Made by a program: the position numbers and the translations under genes. The notes beneath the pieces were generated by a model. The model saw only the letters and a list, made by a program, of their open reading frames with translations. It made no database searches and was not told the DNA's origin. From Tilletiaria anomala UBC 951 (taxonomy: Eukaryota; Basidiomycota; Exobasidiomycetes; Georgefischeriales; Tilletiariaceae), in NCBI RefSeq assembly GCF_000711695.1, contig NW_013547004.1:124001-188000 (forward strand): 64,000 bases of DNA, written 5' to 3'. Position 1 is the stretch's first letter. Each line of letters opens with the position of its first letter. This document shows, one piece after another, positions 53,510 to 64,000 of this stretch.

Positions 53510-56353
53510 TCACATGACTACACAGTCCTTGTCGTTCTTTGTCTTGCTAGAGGCAAAGCCCATTTCCGCAAAAGTCTGATAGACGACAGGATCCGGCCTC
53601 TTACTAGGGGTACCGCTGGAAAAGGAGCTGCCGCTTTGCAGCGAGACTTGCGACGGGTGCGAATGTGCCGTGCTCGAAGGAGGTGGCGACGTCTGCTGGT
53701 GATAGGGAGGAGATTGAAGCATCCCGGCTCCAGGGCCTATGCCGGCATCTGGAGTCGAGCTTAATCGCTGCCGTTGAGGTGTGCTTGGGGGCATGCCATA
53801 GCCTGTCGGACCTGGCACAGGTCCACCTACATTGAAAGCTTGGGATGGGACACGGCCACTGGAACTCGGAGGACGGTGGGGATAGGCGTTGGAAGCGCCA
53901 TTCTGAAGGCCCATTGGTGCAGGCGAAATCTGTGTCGAGGTCAACGGCGGTCCTGCCTCGCTGCCTTCAAGCTTGTTGCTCCTCCCAGCCAGGCGCTTGA
54001 TTCCACCTCTGACCCCCGCAGTCTCCTGCACAAGGCGCATCGTCTTCTTCCGAGAAATGTCGTTAAATGCACCGAGGTGGGACGCAGAGGGCATGGGAGA
54101 TACACCTGCACCTCCATTGCCGGCGCTGGCATTGCCTTGTTCCGTGACAGCGCGCCGGCCAGCTTTTGTCGAGCGATTCTTGGCGAGCGTGCGCGAGTGA
54201 TGCAGCTTCGTGTCGACGTGCGATAGGTGATCGCGCCGAGAGATGGTTTGTGGAGCTGGCTTGTCGATGGCAGCCAAGCGTTCGGTAGCATCGTTGTTGC
54301 CGTGATCGGCAGCCTGGAAGAGCGAGCATGAGCACGTGCATCAACATGAATGCAACAACTACCGGCCAATCCATATGCTCTCACCCTCTTGTACCACTTC
54401 TTGGCCGCTGTCAAATCCTGCTCGACACCGACGCCGACCTCATAGTAGTATCCCAGCGCGAATTCTGCACTGCCCAGACCCTTTCTGGCAGCCTTGTCCG
54501 CAAACGTGAATGCGAGGCTCTCGTCCACATCAAAGCACCCTTCTGCGCCGCAGAGAAACCACTTGGACAAAGCCATATCTGCCTCGACCTCTCCGCCCTG
54601 ACTGGCCAGCGAATACCACTGCACGCTCATGAGTGGATCGTACGGGCAATCAAGGCGCGCGTGCTCGTAGCACCACCCGCACTTGTACTGCGCAGGTACG
54701 AAGTGGAAATACGCTGCGCGCTCGATCCGTCGCCGAGCTTCGCTCTCCGTCGATCCTCGCTCCGGCTGCAGAAGATGCGCAGGCACAGGAACGTGACTAA
54801 ACTCGCCGGCGAGGAGCATGCCAAAGATGTAGGCGGGTTGCGGAGTGTCAATATCGGCTTTGTCAGCCGCGCTTTTGAGCAGAGCGATGGCACGCGGGTA
54901 GTTGACAGTGATATCCAGCTGGCCAAGCAGATGCGCCATTCCCAACCGCTGCAAAGCCAAATAAGCACTAGATCAGCATGAGTCGTCCAAACGTGCATAG
55001 CAATGTACTAATCCTACTGACATAGACCGAGCCAACGTCCCCGGAATTCGAGCCATGCTCATACGCAACTTTTGCCCTCGCCACATCACCAAGCACCTCG
55101 TAGTCCCTCCCGATCCTAAACCAAGCCTGTGCATGCCCCATGCGTGCCGAAAGCTCAAAGTCGTTGAAAGCGGAGCGCAAGTCCTTGCGCAGGTATGTCG
55201 GAAACGCCCCAGAGGCTTGCAGATCGCCGCGCAGGTACAGTGCCTCGGCTATGGGGTCTGAGCCGCCTGCTTGTTTGTTGATCTGCGACGAAGGGTAAGT
55301 GTGTATGCACTGTCAATGCGCACCCCCGACATGCGCATACTGTGATCTCAGGCTACTCACGAAGCCAATCGCCTGATCGACCCATTGAACAAGACGAGTC
55401 TCTGTAATTTTGGACGAGTCACCTTTGCGATCCACATACTTGAGCACGTTGGCAGCCCATCGAAGCTGTCTTCGGGGATCAGAGCTGGCCAATGCCTTTT
55501 CTCTATCCATCTCGAGCGTCTTCAAGTCAGGCAATGACATCGTTAGCTGGGGCAGTGCTGCTCCTGCAGCTGAACTAGAGCCATTAGAATGGGAGGTCGC
55601 GTGAGACTGTAAGCTAGCGCTTGGACCTGACATGTGCTCCTCGGCACTGTGGTCCCAGCTGGGCCGCGTGGGCCTGACCTGCTCGCTACTTCGCCTGTCG
55701 TGGCTGAAGGACGAGGGGCCGCCAGCGGAATTCGGCGGCGGGACGCCGTGCCCTAGCTCTGATGCTGACGTCGAGAGGTACTTGCCATGGCCGTGAGAGC
55801 CGGACGCCACGCGCGGCGCCCCGACAAACTGGCCTGGCTGCAGCGACTGCCTGCCCCCGTAGATTAAGCCGGGCATGTCAGCTGGTTGACTTTGTGAGGT
55901 GGGTATATGCGTAGGGACGGGCGGTGCACTGGGCGATCGTGATGGTGGGTTGTTGGCGCCCAGCGGTGGTGGTGCTCCAACAGGCGCTCCAAAAAACGGC
56001 AGACCTGGCGCACCGAGAGGTATCGAGCTGGTGTGCGGCGGTGGAGGTGCCGCTTGGGCAGCTCGGAGTGGTGCTACGTTTGGACTGACGAAGCCTCCAA
56101 CGAAGGCCTGAGGGGAAGTGGATAATGAATGTTGCGGTGGCCTTGGACTGTTGTTTAACGAATAATTGACCATAGATTGTACCGACTGGTGATAAGCAGA
56201 CTGTTGATGATTTGGCCGTGGTTGCTGAGGAGGTCTTGGCGGAGGCCCTCCAGAGAAGCCTGGAACCGGAGGCAGCAGGCCTCTACCTGGCCTCATGCCA
56301 TATGGGTCTCCTGGTGAAGCTGGTCTGTGGAAATGTGGTTGAGGCTGCGACAT
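53510..56353 (-). CDS. Chitin synthase activator, Chs4/Skt5 family (Sel1 repeats)
   Basis: Exons (minus) 56353-55361, 55282-55022, 54948-54385 and 54313-53510; 873 residues. Chs4/Skt5 targets and activates a chitin synthase at septum or bud neck. Seen: a Pro/Ser/Gln-rich disordered N-terminal 280 residues; LKTLEMDREKALASSDPRRQ; ETRLVQWVDQAIGFINKQAG across intron 1; then Sel1 repeats (about 330-610: DPIAEALYLRGDLQASG, ARMGHAQAWFRIGRDYEVLG, EADMALSKWFLCGAEGCFDV, GSAEFALGYYYEVGVGVEQD). A basic, Ser-rich tail ends CVVM, a CaaX prenylation box like that of yeast Chs4 (CVIM), consistent with membrane anchoring. Start chosen at MSQPQPHFHRP. The frame stays open upstream through a probable spliced leader reaching an ATG at 56802, so a longer N-terminus is possible. 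Confidence 0.92.
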
Positions 56354-57684
56354 GTTGCTGTTCTGCCCCCTGCAGCTGTACATGCGCTTGACTACAGGCC
56401 CTTGTAGCCGGCGAACGCCCACCTTGCTGCTTGGAGAAAGCACCGATTCCCACGCGGCCAGATTCGTGATCAAGCTGCAAGCTCCCGAAATGGCAACGCA
56501 GCCGCTCTGTAGTACCCTTGTAGAGTAGAAGGTACGTCGCGACAGTCAGCTGGGAAATACCTGCGGGCCTGGCCTTACTCGAATATGTCCTCTTCGTTTG
56601 ACAAGTTCGAGGACGGCACTGCGTCGAAGGAGGTCGAAGTGTCACTAACTGACGGCCTGCCCCTCTTGGTTATACAGGTGCCAAGCGTGTCTAACCAGCA
56701 GCCAACGAAGCTGCCAATCCGCTCGGCGTTGGAATCTACCTGGAGATGGGAACACGAGCTTGCAGGGATGTGCTGATGCAGTGGAGAAATTGGCGACGAC
56801 ACAACGGTCGTCGCGCGTTGACGTCGAGCTGAAGTTGTCTTTGGCTCTTTAGGTACCTATATTCTCCAGTACGTAAAACAACTTCAATGTGACCTCGCAT
56901 AAGTCATCCAACTGCAAGCGCCACGAGCTATCCAGCTTCATTCGATCACATGAACAGTCTTCTAACATCGACGATGGAGAAGTGCGACTTGATCTTACAT
57001 ATACTTCCACCAAATACCAAGGACAAAGCTTCATTGGCAGCATCAATGCCAAGGACCCCAGGATGCTATCTTACGCCTGCTGTGGTTGGCTCTCCCTCGG
57101 CGCCCAGAAAATAGTGATGGAGAGAGGCGCGCGCACGAGTTGCACTCTCTCGAGCACTTGATGACTCTCTACAGGCTCTCCGCGGCACGCTCTGCAGCAC
57201 TACACAAAAGCCAAAAGGCGAGACCAGCAGTCAGCTCGGCGGCACAGCCCCAGCTCGGCGCTTCCGTAAACCATGCACAAGCCAAGCGCAGCGCTGGCCG
57301 CAGTCCCGTCTGTCCCGTCACTCTCAAACACTATGCTGTGCAGACATTCTCGGCTTGAGGCGAAGACCAGCGAGTCTGATCGAGGCTCGAATGACAAGCT
57401 GACAGTAAACATTGTCACTCTACTCTCGTCATACTTTATTTGCATGAATCGTCCCGAGCACAGGCGTTGCGAAACTCGCCGAGGCAATGCACCAAGCTGT
57501 TCTAACCCTGAAGCAACCAAGCGGGGACTGAAGCCTAAGTATGACGGTCAGCATACGTTACATTGCGTAATGGCAGTGCAAAAGCAAAAACGTGGACGCC
57601 CGTACAAGCGAGATGAGATGGAGAACGAGAGTGACAGAGGCAAGACAGAGGCAGAGACAGCAAATGGATGAATTTCCCTAAGGC
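56354..57684. other. Upstream region of Chs4 gene and 3' flank of GPD
   Basis: On the minus strand 56802-56578 is open and ends in a good donor (GA|gtaagg); an acceptor at about 56517-56518 (ctacaag) follows a ctgac branch-like site, so this is likely a leader exon or N-terminal extension of the Chs4 gene. A 132-codon plus-strand frame (57273-57671) holds an AT-hook-like motif but is not trusted as a gene. Confidence 0.5.
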
Positions 57685-59111
57685 CTAGAGCTTGTTCGTG
57701 AGATCCTGAGGCTTGACGCCGTCATACGCGATTGAGTACACGGCGCGGAAGAGCGGGTAATCGTCGACCTTGCCGCGCGCTTTCAAGAACGCATGCACCT
57801 CTCGCGCTGTCTCTGTCCCTTGCAATTTCTGCCCTTTGAGCAGCTCCTTCTCCAGCACGGCGAACGGCTTGCCCGTCTTGACGAACGCCTCGGCGCACCG
57901 CCGGTTGCGCCCGCCAAAGCAAGTCGTGATCAGGTCGGCGACACCGGCACTCGTCTCGGTGAATGTCTCAGCTTTGACGCCGTCGAAGAACTCTTCAGAG
58001 AATCGCTTCATCTCCATGAGGCCGATGCGCATGATCGCCGCTGTGATTGGTTTGAACGAGGGAGAGTCGGAAGTAGATTTAGCGCGATACCCTTCCATGG
58101 CACATGCGCGCTGGTGCAAGGTGTCTGTCGGAAACTCACCCTTGGCGTTGTCGCCCCACCCCAGGCCATCGCAGAATCCAGCAGCGATGGCGACGACATT
58201 CTTGAGCGCACCACACAGGCTGACGCCCGCAACGTCCTCGATCATGCCGACGCGGAATTGCGGAGTGTCGAACAACTTGTGAAACAGCTCTGCAGACTCG
58301 ACATCGCCGGCGCGGTAGCCGATCGTCGTCTCTGAAAACTTGTCCTCCGCAACTGAATGCATTTGTGACAAGGAAAGTAGGCGGAGTCGACTCGTCAGCG
58401 TCCCAACGGATGTCAGGCATACCTCACTTTTAGCACTCACCCTCGTTCGCGATATTCGCCCCGCTGAGTGCCGAGCATTTGCAACCCAGAATATGCTCGA
58501 TCACATCCGCAAAGATTCGGATATCTCCGTCCTTGACCTCCACTCCCTTGATCATCGATATCGCCCGTACATTCGAAGGCACCTTGCCTTTGAGCTCTGT
58601 GCATACGCCTTGAATGAACTGTTTCGGCGCAGACATTTCAGTTCCACATCAAGAGTAGAAAGCTGTTCTGCGCACCTGATGTGGCAGCACGAATACCAGA
58701 AGGTCCGCTCCTTTGGCTGTCTCTGATGCGCTTGCATTTGCGACAACGTTCTCCGGTAGCTTGATGCCCGGAAGATATTTCACGTTCTCATGCTCCTCGT
58801 TTATGATCTCGGTCAAGTTCCGCCCGTCGATCTGCATGGGAGTGAAGTGATCGGACGTCAGTGAGAAGACCGCATGCGAAGCCTCGCCTTGTGCAAGCTT
58901 CTCACCTTCTCCTGATAAACATACATCCCTACCTTCTCTTCGAACGTATCTGGATAGCGCTTCACATTTTGACCGGCAATCCTGGCGATTGCACTTCCCC
59001 TGCAGCCGAGGAATCGGAACGAGTGATAAGCGTGAAGGCCACTTCACAAGACAGATGCCATCCTCACCAGTTACCGGATCCAATAATTGCTACTCGGTGT
59101 CGTTGCCCCAT
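57685..59111 (-). CDS. Glycerol-3-phosphate dehydrogenase (NAD+)
   Basis: Exons (minus) 59111-59068, 58999-58906, 58831-58676, 58618-58441, 58352-58140 and 58040-57685; 346 residues. It reduces dihydroxyacetone phosphate to glycerol-3-phosphate, feeding glycerolipids and, in fungi, osmoprotective glycerol. Seen: [19 protein letters not shown] with the NAD-binding GSGNWG restored across intron 1; [75 protein letters not shown] followed by [15 protein letters not shown]; and [14 protein letters not shown]. All five introns restore conserved motifs. It lacks the N-terminal extension that carries the PTS2 in yeast Gpd1, so it is likely cytosolic. The DUF953 gene is divergent, about 1 kb away. Confidence 0.96.
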
Positions 59112-60114
59112 CGTGGAATACGTTAGAGATCCTGCGGCAGTGAATAAGACGTTGCGTCGATGTGATAGTTCTCCAGAGTACCTCGAAGGCGCAAGACTTT
59201 GGTGCCTGCCTCCAGCGCGCGAATTCCAAACGGCTGCGCGACCACTAGGTACACCCGATGGGGAAGTCGACTTGCAGTAGCACCGACAGAGGGTAGTGAG
59301 TGGATGTAGCAGCGCTGATCTCACTGCTCGCTCCCGTACACTCGCGAGTGCGATGGGTTGACAGGTCGACCTGGCGATAGAGAACACTTTGACCGCTGTG
59401 CCTTTCGCTTCTCGACGGGGACGAGAGCAGGTTTAGGAGGATGAGAGGTTAGGATGATCGGAGAGCAGATCTGAATGGAGGAAACTCAACCCGCCACCTA
59501 AGTAGGTCCATGGATGTACGTATGGGCAATTCTCAACAACCGTCAATTGTCGCCTCTTCTCCCCGGGTCTAGTTACAAAGTTCCATTGCAGTGGTGAATG
59601 AATTCGGCGCAAGTTCATGGGTCTCTCGTGTGGAGGGAGACATGTTGGGAGCGGGGCTGGAGTCTTGGGGAGCCTGCTTCTCGCGTGGCTGCTGGCTGTG
59701 AGCATATTCATCGCACACGTTGCACTGTAGTTTAGTGGGCAGTTTGGCTTGGGCACGACAACCTGAGTTGAGAACCCTACTACATATAGCTGAGGATATA
59801 TGATTCCCGTGTTCCGTGGCCCCTCCAAGCCCTCCGAATTCGTCGGTCTGGCCGCTGCTCCATCTGGCGCCTGGCGGTTGACATTCTCATTTCTTGAGTA
59901 CCGCCAGCCCTGGAACCGTTTCCAAGTAATCTATGCTGCTCGAACGAGTGAAGCTTCATGCCCGACCTCAAGCACAGCCCACGCGAGGTGCAGACAGTCC
60001 GTGGTCCAGCGTTGAACTCGTGGTGCTCAGGTAGAATTATTTGACGAAGCCGTCACGGCGTCGCCTTAGATTCGGATAGAAGAGAACAACAGAGACTGTC
60101 ACATCACCGGCACG
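59112..60114. other. Divergent promoter region, GPD / TXNDC17-like gene
   Basis: About 1 kb between two start codons. A 72-codon frame from 59800 (+) is not supported by splicing or family. No gene seen. Confidence 0.5.
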
Positions 60115-60729
60115 ATGCCACTGCACACCACGCAGTCCACGCAGCTTGGACAACTCGCGGGTCCGACAACGGATCCCAAGTTCCTCGTCTTCTTTGCTTC
60201 TGGTGCGCTGCTCTCCCGGTGTGCAAGCTAGCAGACAAAGCAAAGCTGCAGCAACCTCTGCCTGGATACTGGCCGCTTGGCGCGAATGAATGACTGACTG
60301 ACAGCCCTTTCCTATTCCACTTATTTTGGTCGCTAGGCCAGCCCTCGTGGTGTCCAGACTGTCGCGACTCGCTTCCGGCGGTACAAAACGTCTTTGGGAC
60401 CGACCCATCCACCGTGGGAAAGGGGGGTGATGTGGATGGATATATGATTTTCGTAGGGGACAGGCCAACGTGCGTAGGAATATTGCACGGCCAGCGTGAA
60501 TCCTCGATCACGACAAGAGCGCTATGTCGCTGATGTTTAGCCCTCGTCAATTTGCGTTTTGCTCTTTCGCAGCTGGAAAGACCCGGAGAATTACTTTCGA
60601 AAATCGTACGGCATTAAGTGTGTTCCGACGATAGTCAAGTTTTCCAAGGGCAAAATGGTCGCACGGCTGGAGGACGTCCCGGACTGTGCCGACGAAAGCA
60701 AGGTGCTTGCGTTCACGAGAGCTTCGTGA
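60115..60729 (+). CDS. Thioredoxin-like protein, TXNDC17/DUF953 family
   Basis: Exons 60115-60202, 60337-60469 and 60573-60729; 125 residues, matching human TXNDC17 (TRP14, 123). The family is a thioredoxin fold with a WCPDC active site that reduces small disulfides such as cystine and nitrosothiols rather than most thioredoxin clients. Seen: TDPKFLVFFASG|QPSWCPDCRDSLPAVQNVF with both active-site Cys, DGYMIFVGDRPT|WKDPENYFRKSYGIKCVPT with the cis-Pro, and IVKFSKGKMVARLEDVPDC. Intron 1 (134 nt) and intron 2 (103 nt) are GT-AG (gtgcgc..tag, gtgcgt..cag), and phases 1 and 2 restore motifs exactly. Overlapping long minus-strand frames (60037-60468, 60104-60550) are shadows. It would work with thioredoxin reductase, which is not in the window. 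Confidence 0.9.
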
Positions 60730-62559
60730 CGATTTTTCATCGCGCACAGCTCTTACGCGGCTAAATTATATACCAACGCCGACGAGTTAATGCACAAGGA
60801 AATTCAAGTGACCTCTCACACTACTTGGCAACATCGGCCCAGGCGCGCACCCTTCGCGGCTAGCGTCTGGAGTCGATCTATGTTACATGATGCTATCCAA
60901 CTTGTGTATCGTCGTAAGGCCGTGAAATCCTGATCCTCAAAAGTCAATGCTTCATGACATTTCAGCAGACATTGCGGTGACACACGACTGCATGCGTGAG
61001 CACTTGGCTGCTTAAAACCATTTTGCACTGCTCCCTTCCCGCAATCTGGCATCATGGGCGATGCCGTCGCATTTGGTTGCAGAGCTCTGATGATGAGTAG
61101 TACATTATTCATTTACGACGCGGACACCTTTTGAGAGCATGTCATCAAGTAGTGATTCCTCCCTAACCTGGCCGCGTGTCGGGCCGTCGCCACATCGGCG
61201 ACGCCAGTTGCCTGCAATTCAATCAGCCTGCGTGAAGCCGATGCAACTCGAAGCCCCAAAAGCAGGGCCCTCCTCCCAATTGCCATCGCCAACAGTGAAC
61301 CGCCGCATCCATCTATTTACGGATATGCAATGTAGTTGCAAACTTGCATGAACATTTTAATACATTTGCTTCCTGGATCTAGTCGCGGCTTGCGACTTGC
61401 GGTGCGCTAGTCAAGAGTCTCGCGTCCCACGTTTGACGAACCTCTGCGGTGAACCGAGTACCTATCTGGAGCTGTTTGGAGCTTAGGGCTTGAAATGTCT
61501 TAATTCTACCATCGACAATTATCGTGGAATGCAAGTCCTGTCGTCAAGAAGTTGATTCTCGAAGTAGCCTTCCGCCTTCGAGGTCTCGAGCAGATAGATT
61601 GAAACTTGGCTGGGTATAATAAAGACCATTGAGCCTTGAAGGACTGAGAAGGAGGGTTGAGCTGCAAACAGCGACGTGTAAATGCAAATGCAAGAGCCAA
61701 GCGGACAGCCTTCCTGGATTCTAGCGAAGCTGGAAGCGGCCATGCCTTTTAAGGCTATTGGTTGCCCCGCGTCCCTTGCGGCTGTGTGAAAGTGAGACCA
61801 GGTGAGGCTGATGAACATAGGCGGCACTGAGGCAGCTGCGCGGCAGACGCGGGGAAATGCAATTTGTCAGCTGGCGCGCCAGCACAGACACATAGTTCTA
61901 GCCTTTGCATAATGCCCACGCGGGGCGCGAGCGGGGAAGGAGGCCGACGGCAGGGAACGCAGTGAACTGCCAGCTGCCCCCAGTCACTGCAGGAGTGCAG
62001 CGTCCAGAGACTGGGGCTGACCAAGGCAGAACGGGGGGACTGCCATAGTGCCTTGAGGAGGCCCCACAAGCCTGGGGTGGCTGGTCGCTGGCGGCAGCAG
62101 TAGGTTGCAATGCCCAAACATCTGTCCGCGCTGCCTGCGACATACAAACATGCCACTGCCGGGCCATCAAGAAGCCGTCAGGCCGAGAGTGGGGTGGGAG
62201 CGGGCGCAGGCGCAGGCGCACAGCAGCGGAGGTGGTAAGGCAATAATGGATGCTGCGCACGAGCCACTAGCTCGACACGCAAGGACACTGGCCGGGCGCC
62301 ACATCTCTCTGTCACTCTCTCCATTACTAATGCCAACAACCAAGCTCCTCCCACTCGTCCGTCTGGCGGCAGCTGGCTGGCTTGTCCATCCTTTCAATCC
62401 TCTCGCGTCCTCTGCCACACCCGCGTCGCATCCTTACCCCCATTGAAGCATATTTTGCTCCTCGCCCTCCTTCTTCATTCTGTTTGCCCTCCCCCTCCTC
62501 ATCCACACCCCATTCAGTCGTACCCCCGCTTGGATCGGAACACCCCATTGCAAAGCACC
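60730..62559. other. Intergenic, 1.8 kb, upstream of fumarate reductase
   Basis: No supported gene. GC-rich stretches at 61860-62240 give open frames on both strands but no domain or splice logic. A pyrimidine-rich leader (62380-62555) precedes the fumarate reductase start. Confidence 0.5.
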
Positions 62560-64000
62560 ATGTCCAAGGTCATCGTCGTTGGCGGAGGTGAGTACGCATC
62601 CCCACGCACCGTGCCGGCTTCCACTCCACTGTTGTGCGCGAGAACAGAAGCTGGCAGCGTCTGCGCTTGCTTCGTAGAGTCCTCAATGGCGTATTTTGGG
62701 GCTGAAAATAACCTTGCTTCCTCTCCTCGTCACGCCATCAGGTCTCTCCGGTCTCTCAGCCGCTCACACGCTGATCGACCGCGGCGCCAATGTCGTTGTT
62801 CTCGACAAAAACGGTTACTTTGGTGGCGTACGTGTTCTCCTTCTCGACGCGTGACTGCCCTACTTTTTGTGGTGATCCGGCAGCAGCTGACTTCGCTCCC
62901 TGCGCTCGCACCCCTTCGTTTCTTGCAGAACTCAACCAAGGCCACGTCAGGCATCAACGGAGCCGGCACCACCACTCAGGCCAACCTCGACATCCGTGAT
63001 ACGGCTAAGACCTTCTTCGAAGACACTAAGAAGTCCGCCGCCGATCTTGCCCGCGATGACTTGATCAAGGTTCTCACCTACAAGTCCGGCGACGCTGTCA
63101 CCTGGCTCCAGGATAAGTTCGGCCTTGCTCTCGACAAGATCAGCAGGCTAGGTGGCCACTCGGAAATGAGAACGCACCGTTCTGGCGCAGGTGGAAAGTT
63201 CCCAGGTATGGAGATCACCATGGCGCTCATGGACCTTGCCGAGGACGAGGCCAAGAACCGCCCCGACCGCTTCCAGATCATTCGCAAGGCCGATGTCAAG
63301 CAGTGCGTGTTAGGATCGCCTTTGACTTGGATGTCGCTGCGCACTTGCTGACTTGCATCCTTCTCCACCAACCACGCAGTCTTATCTATGAGAACGGCAT
63401 TGTCAAGGGTGTCGAGTATGAATTGAACGGCCAGCGCCACCAGGAGTACGGGCCAGTTATTCTCGCCACCGGTGGCTACGCCGCCGACTTCTCCGACTCT
63501 GGCTCACTGCTTAAGGAATTCAAACCCGAGTACTTCAACCTGCCGACGACCAATGGCGCCCACTGCACTGGTGACGGCCAGAAGATGGTTCGCGCCATCG
63601 ACGGAAGCCTCATCGACATGGAAAAGGTCCAGGTCCACCCGACCGGTCTCGTCGATCCCAAGGACCCGGACGCTAAGGTCAAGTTCCTTGCTGCCGAAGC
63701 GCTCCGTGGTTGCGGTGGCCTGCTAGTCGATAACGAGGGCCAGCGCTTCATCGACGAACTTGAGAAGCGTGCCGTCGTTACGGCCGCCATGTGGAAGCAC
63801 GACAAGTTCCCCGTTCGGCTGATCCTCAACGGCGAGGCGTCACGCGAGATCGAGTGGCACTGCAAGCACTACCAGGGCCGCGGGCTGATGAAGCGCTTCG
63901 AGACGGTCGAGGAGGTCGCCAAGGACATGGGCATCGATGCGAGCAAACTCAAATCCACCTTTGACGACTACATTCAGATCGGCAGCGGCAAGAAGAAGGA
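62560..64000 (+). CDS. Soluble fumarate reductase (Osm1/Frd1 type), partial
   Basis: Exons 62560-62587, 62742-62827, 62929-63302 and 63380 onward; the gene runs off the window (about 369 residues seen of ~470-500 expected). The flavoenzyme reduces fumarate to succinate, reoxidising FADH2/NADH when oxygen is short. Seen: the FAD-binding start MSKVIVVGG|GLSGLSAAHTLIDRGA followed by VVVLDKNGYFGG; NSTKATSGINGAGTTTQANL; THRSGAGGKFPGMEITMALM; VILATGGYAADFSDSGSLL; MEKVQVHPTGLVDPKDPDA; and EALRGCGGLLVDNEGQRF. All introns are GT-AG and in phase (gtgagt, gtacgt, gtgcgt). No mitochondrial presequence or ER signal is seen, unlike dual-targeted yeast Osm1, so probably cytosolic (inference). The first coding exon is 28 nt. 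Confidence 0.94.

Noticed and set aside
60037-60550. Two long minus-strand frames
   Set aside because: They are antisense to exons of the TXNDC17-like gene, which has full family motifs on the plus strand.
1-64000. Transposons, LTR elements, virus-like insertions, CRISPR, biosynthetic clusters
   Set aside because: No reverse transcriptase, integrase, transposase or capsid motifs, no long terminal or inverted repeats, and no clustered enzyme set could be seen by reading both strands.

Overview
This 64 kb window is nuclear DNA of a basidiomycete fungus, probably one of the Ustilaginomycotina (inference from gene content, dense short introns and GC-rich codon use; no marker here fixes the species). 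Genes are close together, lie on both strands, and carry many GT-AG introns of roughly 35-110 nt. I see no convincing transposon, retroelement, virus-like element, CRISPR array, rRNA or tRNA gene. Exon borders were worked out by hand from splice signals, reading phase and family conservation. In every multi-exon model but one, exon lengths sum to a multiple of three (the last gene runs off the window, so its total cannot be checked).

Layout, left to right. 0.4-1.1 kb: MAPEG membrane protein (+). 2.0-3.3: TFIIB (+), tail to tail with a TFIIIC tau55/GTF3C6-type subunit (-, 3.4-4.5). 5.9-9.7: Hop1-like meiotic HORMA protein (+). 10.5-14.7: SIT4-associated (SAPS) phosphatase regulator (+), tail to tail with an unknown serine-rich protein (-, 14.8-17.3). 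19.3-21.3: malate synthase (+). 22.4-25.1: TMEM184/DUF300 membrane protein with a long tail (+). 26.7-31.8: SIN3 corepressor (+). 34.0-34.9: perilipin-like lipid-droplet protein (+). 35.7-37.2: TLC-domain protein (+). 37.7-39.4: GABA transaminase (+). 40.2-41.1: MsrA (+), facing sterol 24-C-methyltransferase ERG6 (-, 41.5-42.7). 44.0-46.0: DnaJ protein (+). 46.4-46.9: ribosomal protein uS10/RPS20 (-). 47.5-48.2: unknown helical protein (+). 49.8-50.4: CipC-like protein (+). 50.9-52.2: secreted GPI-type macrophage-activating-glycoprotein homologue (-). 53.5-56.4: chitin synthase activator Chs4/Skt5 (-). 57.7-59.1: NAD-dependent glycerol-3-phosphate dehydrogenase (-). 60.1-60.7: small thioredoxin-like TXNDC17/DUF953 protein (+), made of three short exons. 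62.6 to the end: soluble fumarate reductase (+, cut by the window).

There is no operon logic. Themes that recur are carbon and redox metabolism (malate synthase, GABA transaminase, GPD, fumarate reductase, MsrA, TXNDC17), membrane and lipid biology (ERG6, perilipin, TLC, MAPEG, TMEM184), cell surface (Chs4, GPI glycoprotein) and transcription (TFIIB, TFIIIC, SIN3). The Hop1 homologue shows meiotic capacity.

The most distinctive pattern is how often the first intron falls inside or just after the start codon: a first coding exon of 3 nt in SIN3, 6 nt in the SAPS gene, 15 nt in Hop1, and an ATG split A|TG in the CipC-like gene. Other points worth checking are a likely one-base frame slip in the glycoprotein gene, a 34-nt intron in the TFIIIC subunit, and a PHD finger in Hop1 whose last ligand is Asp. 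I found no wholly new multi-gene system.
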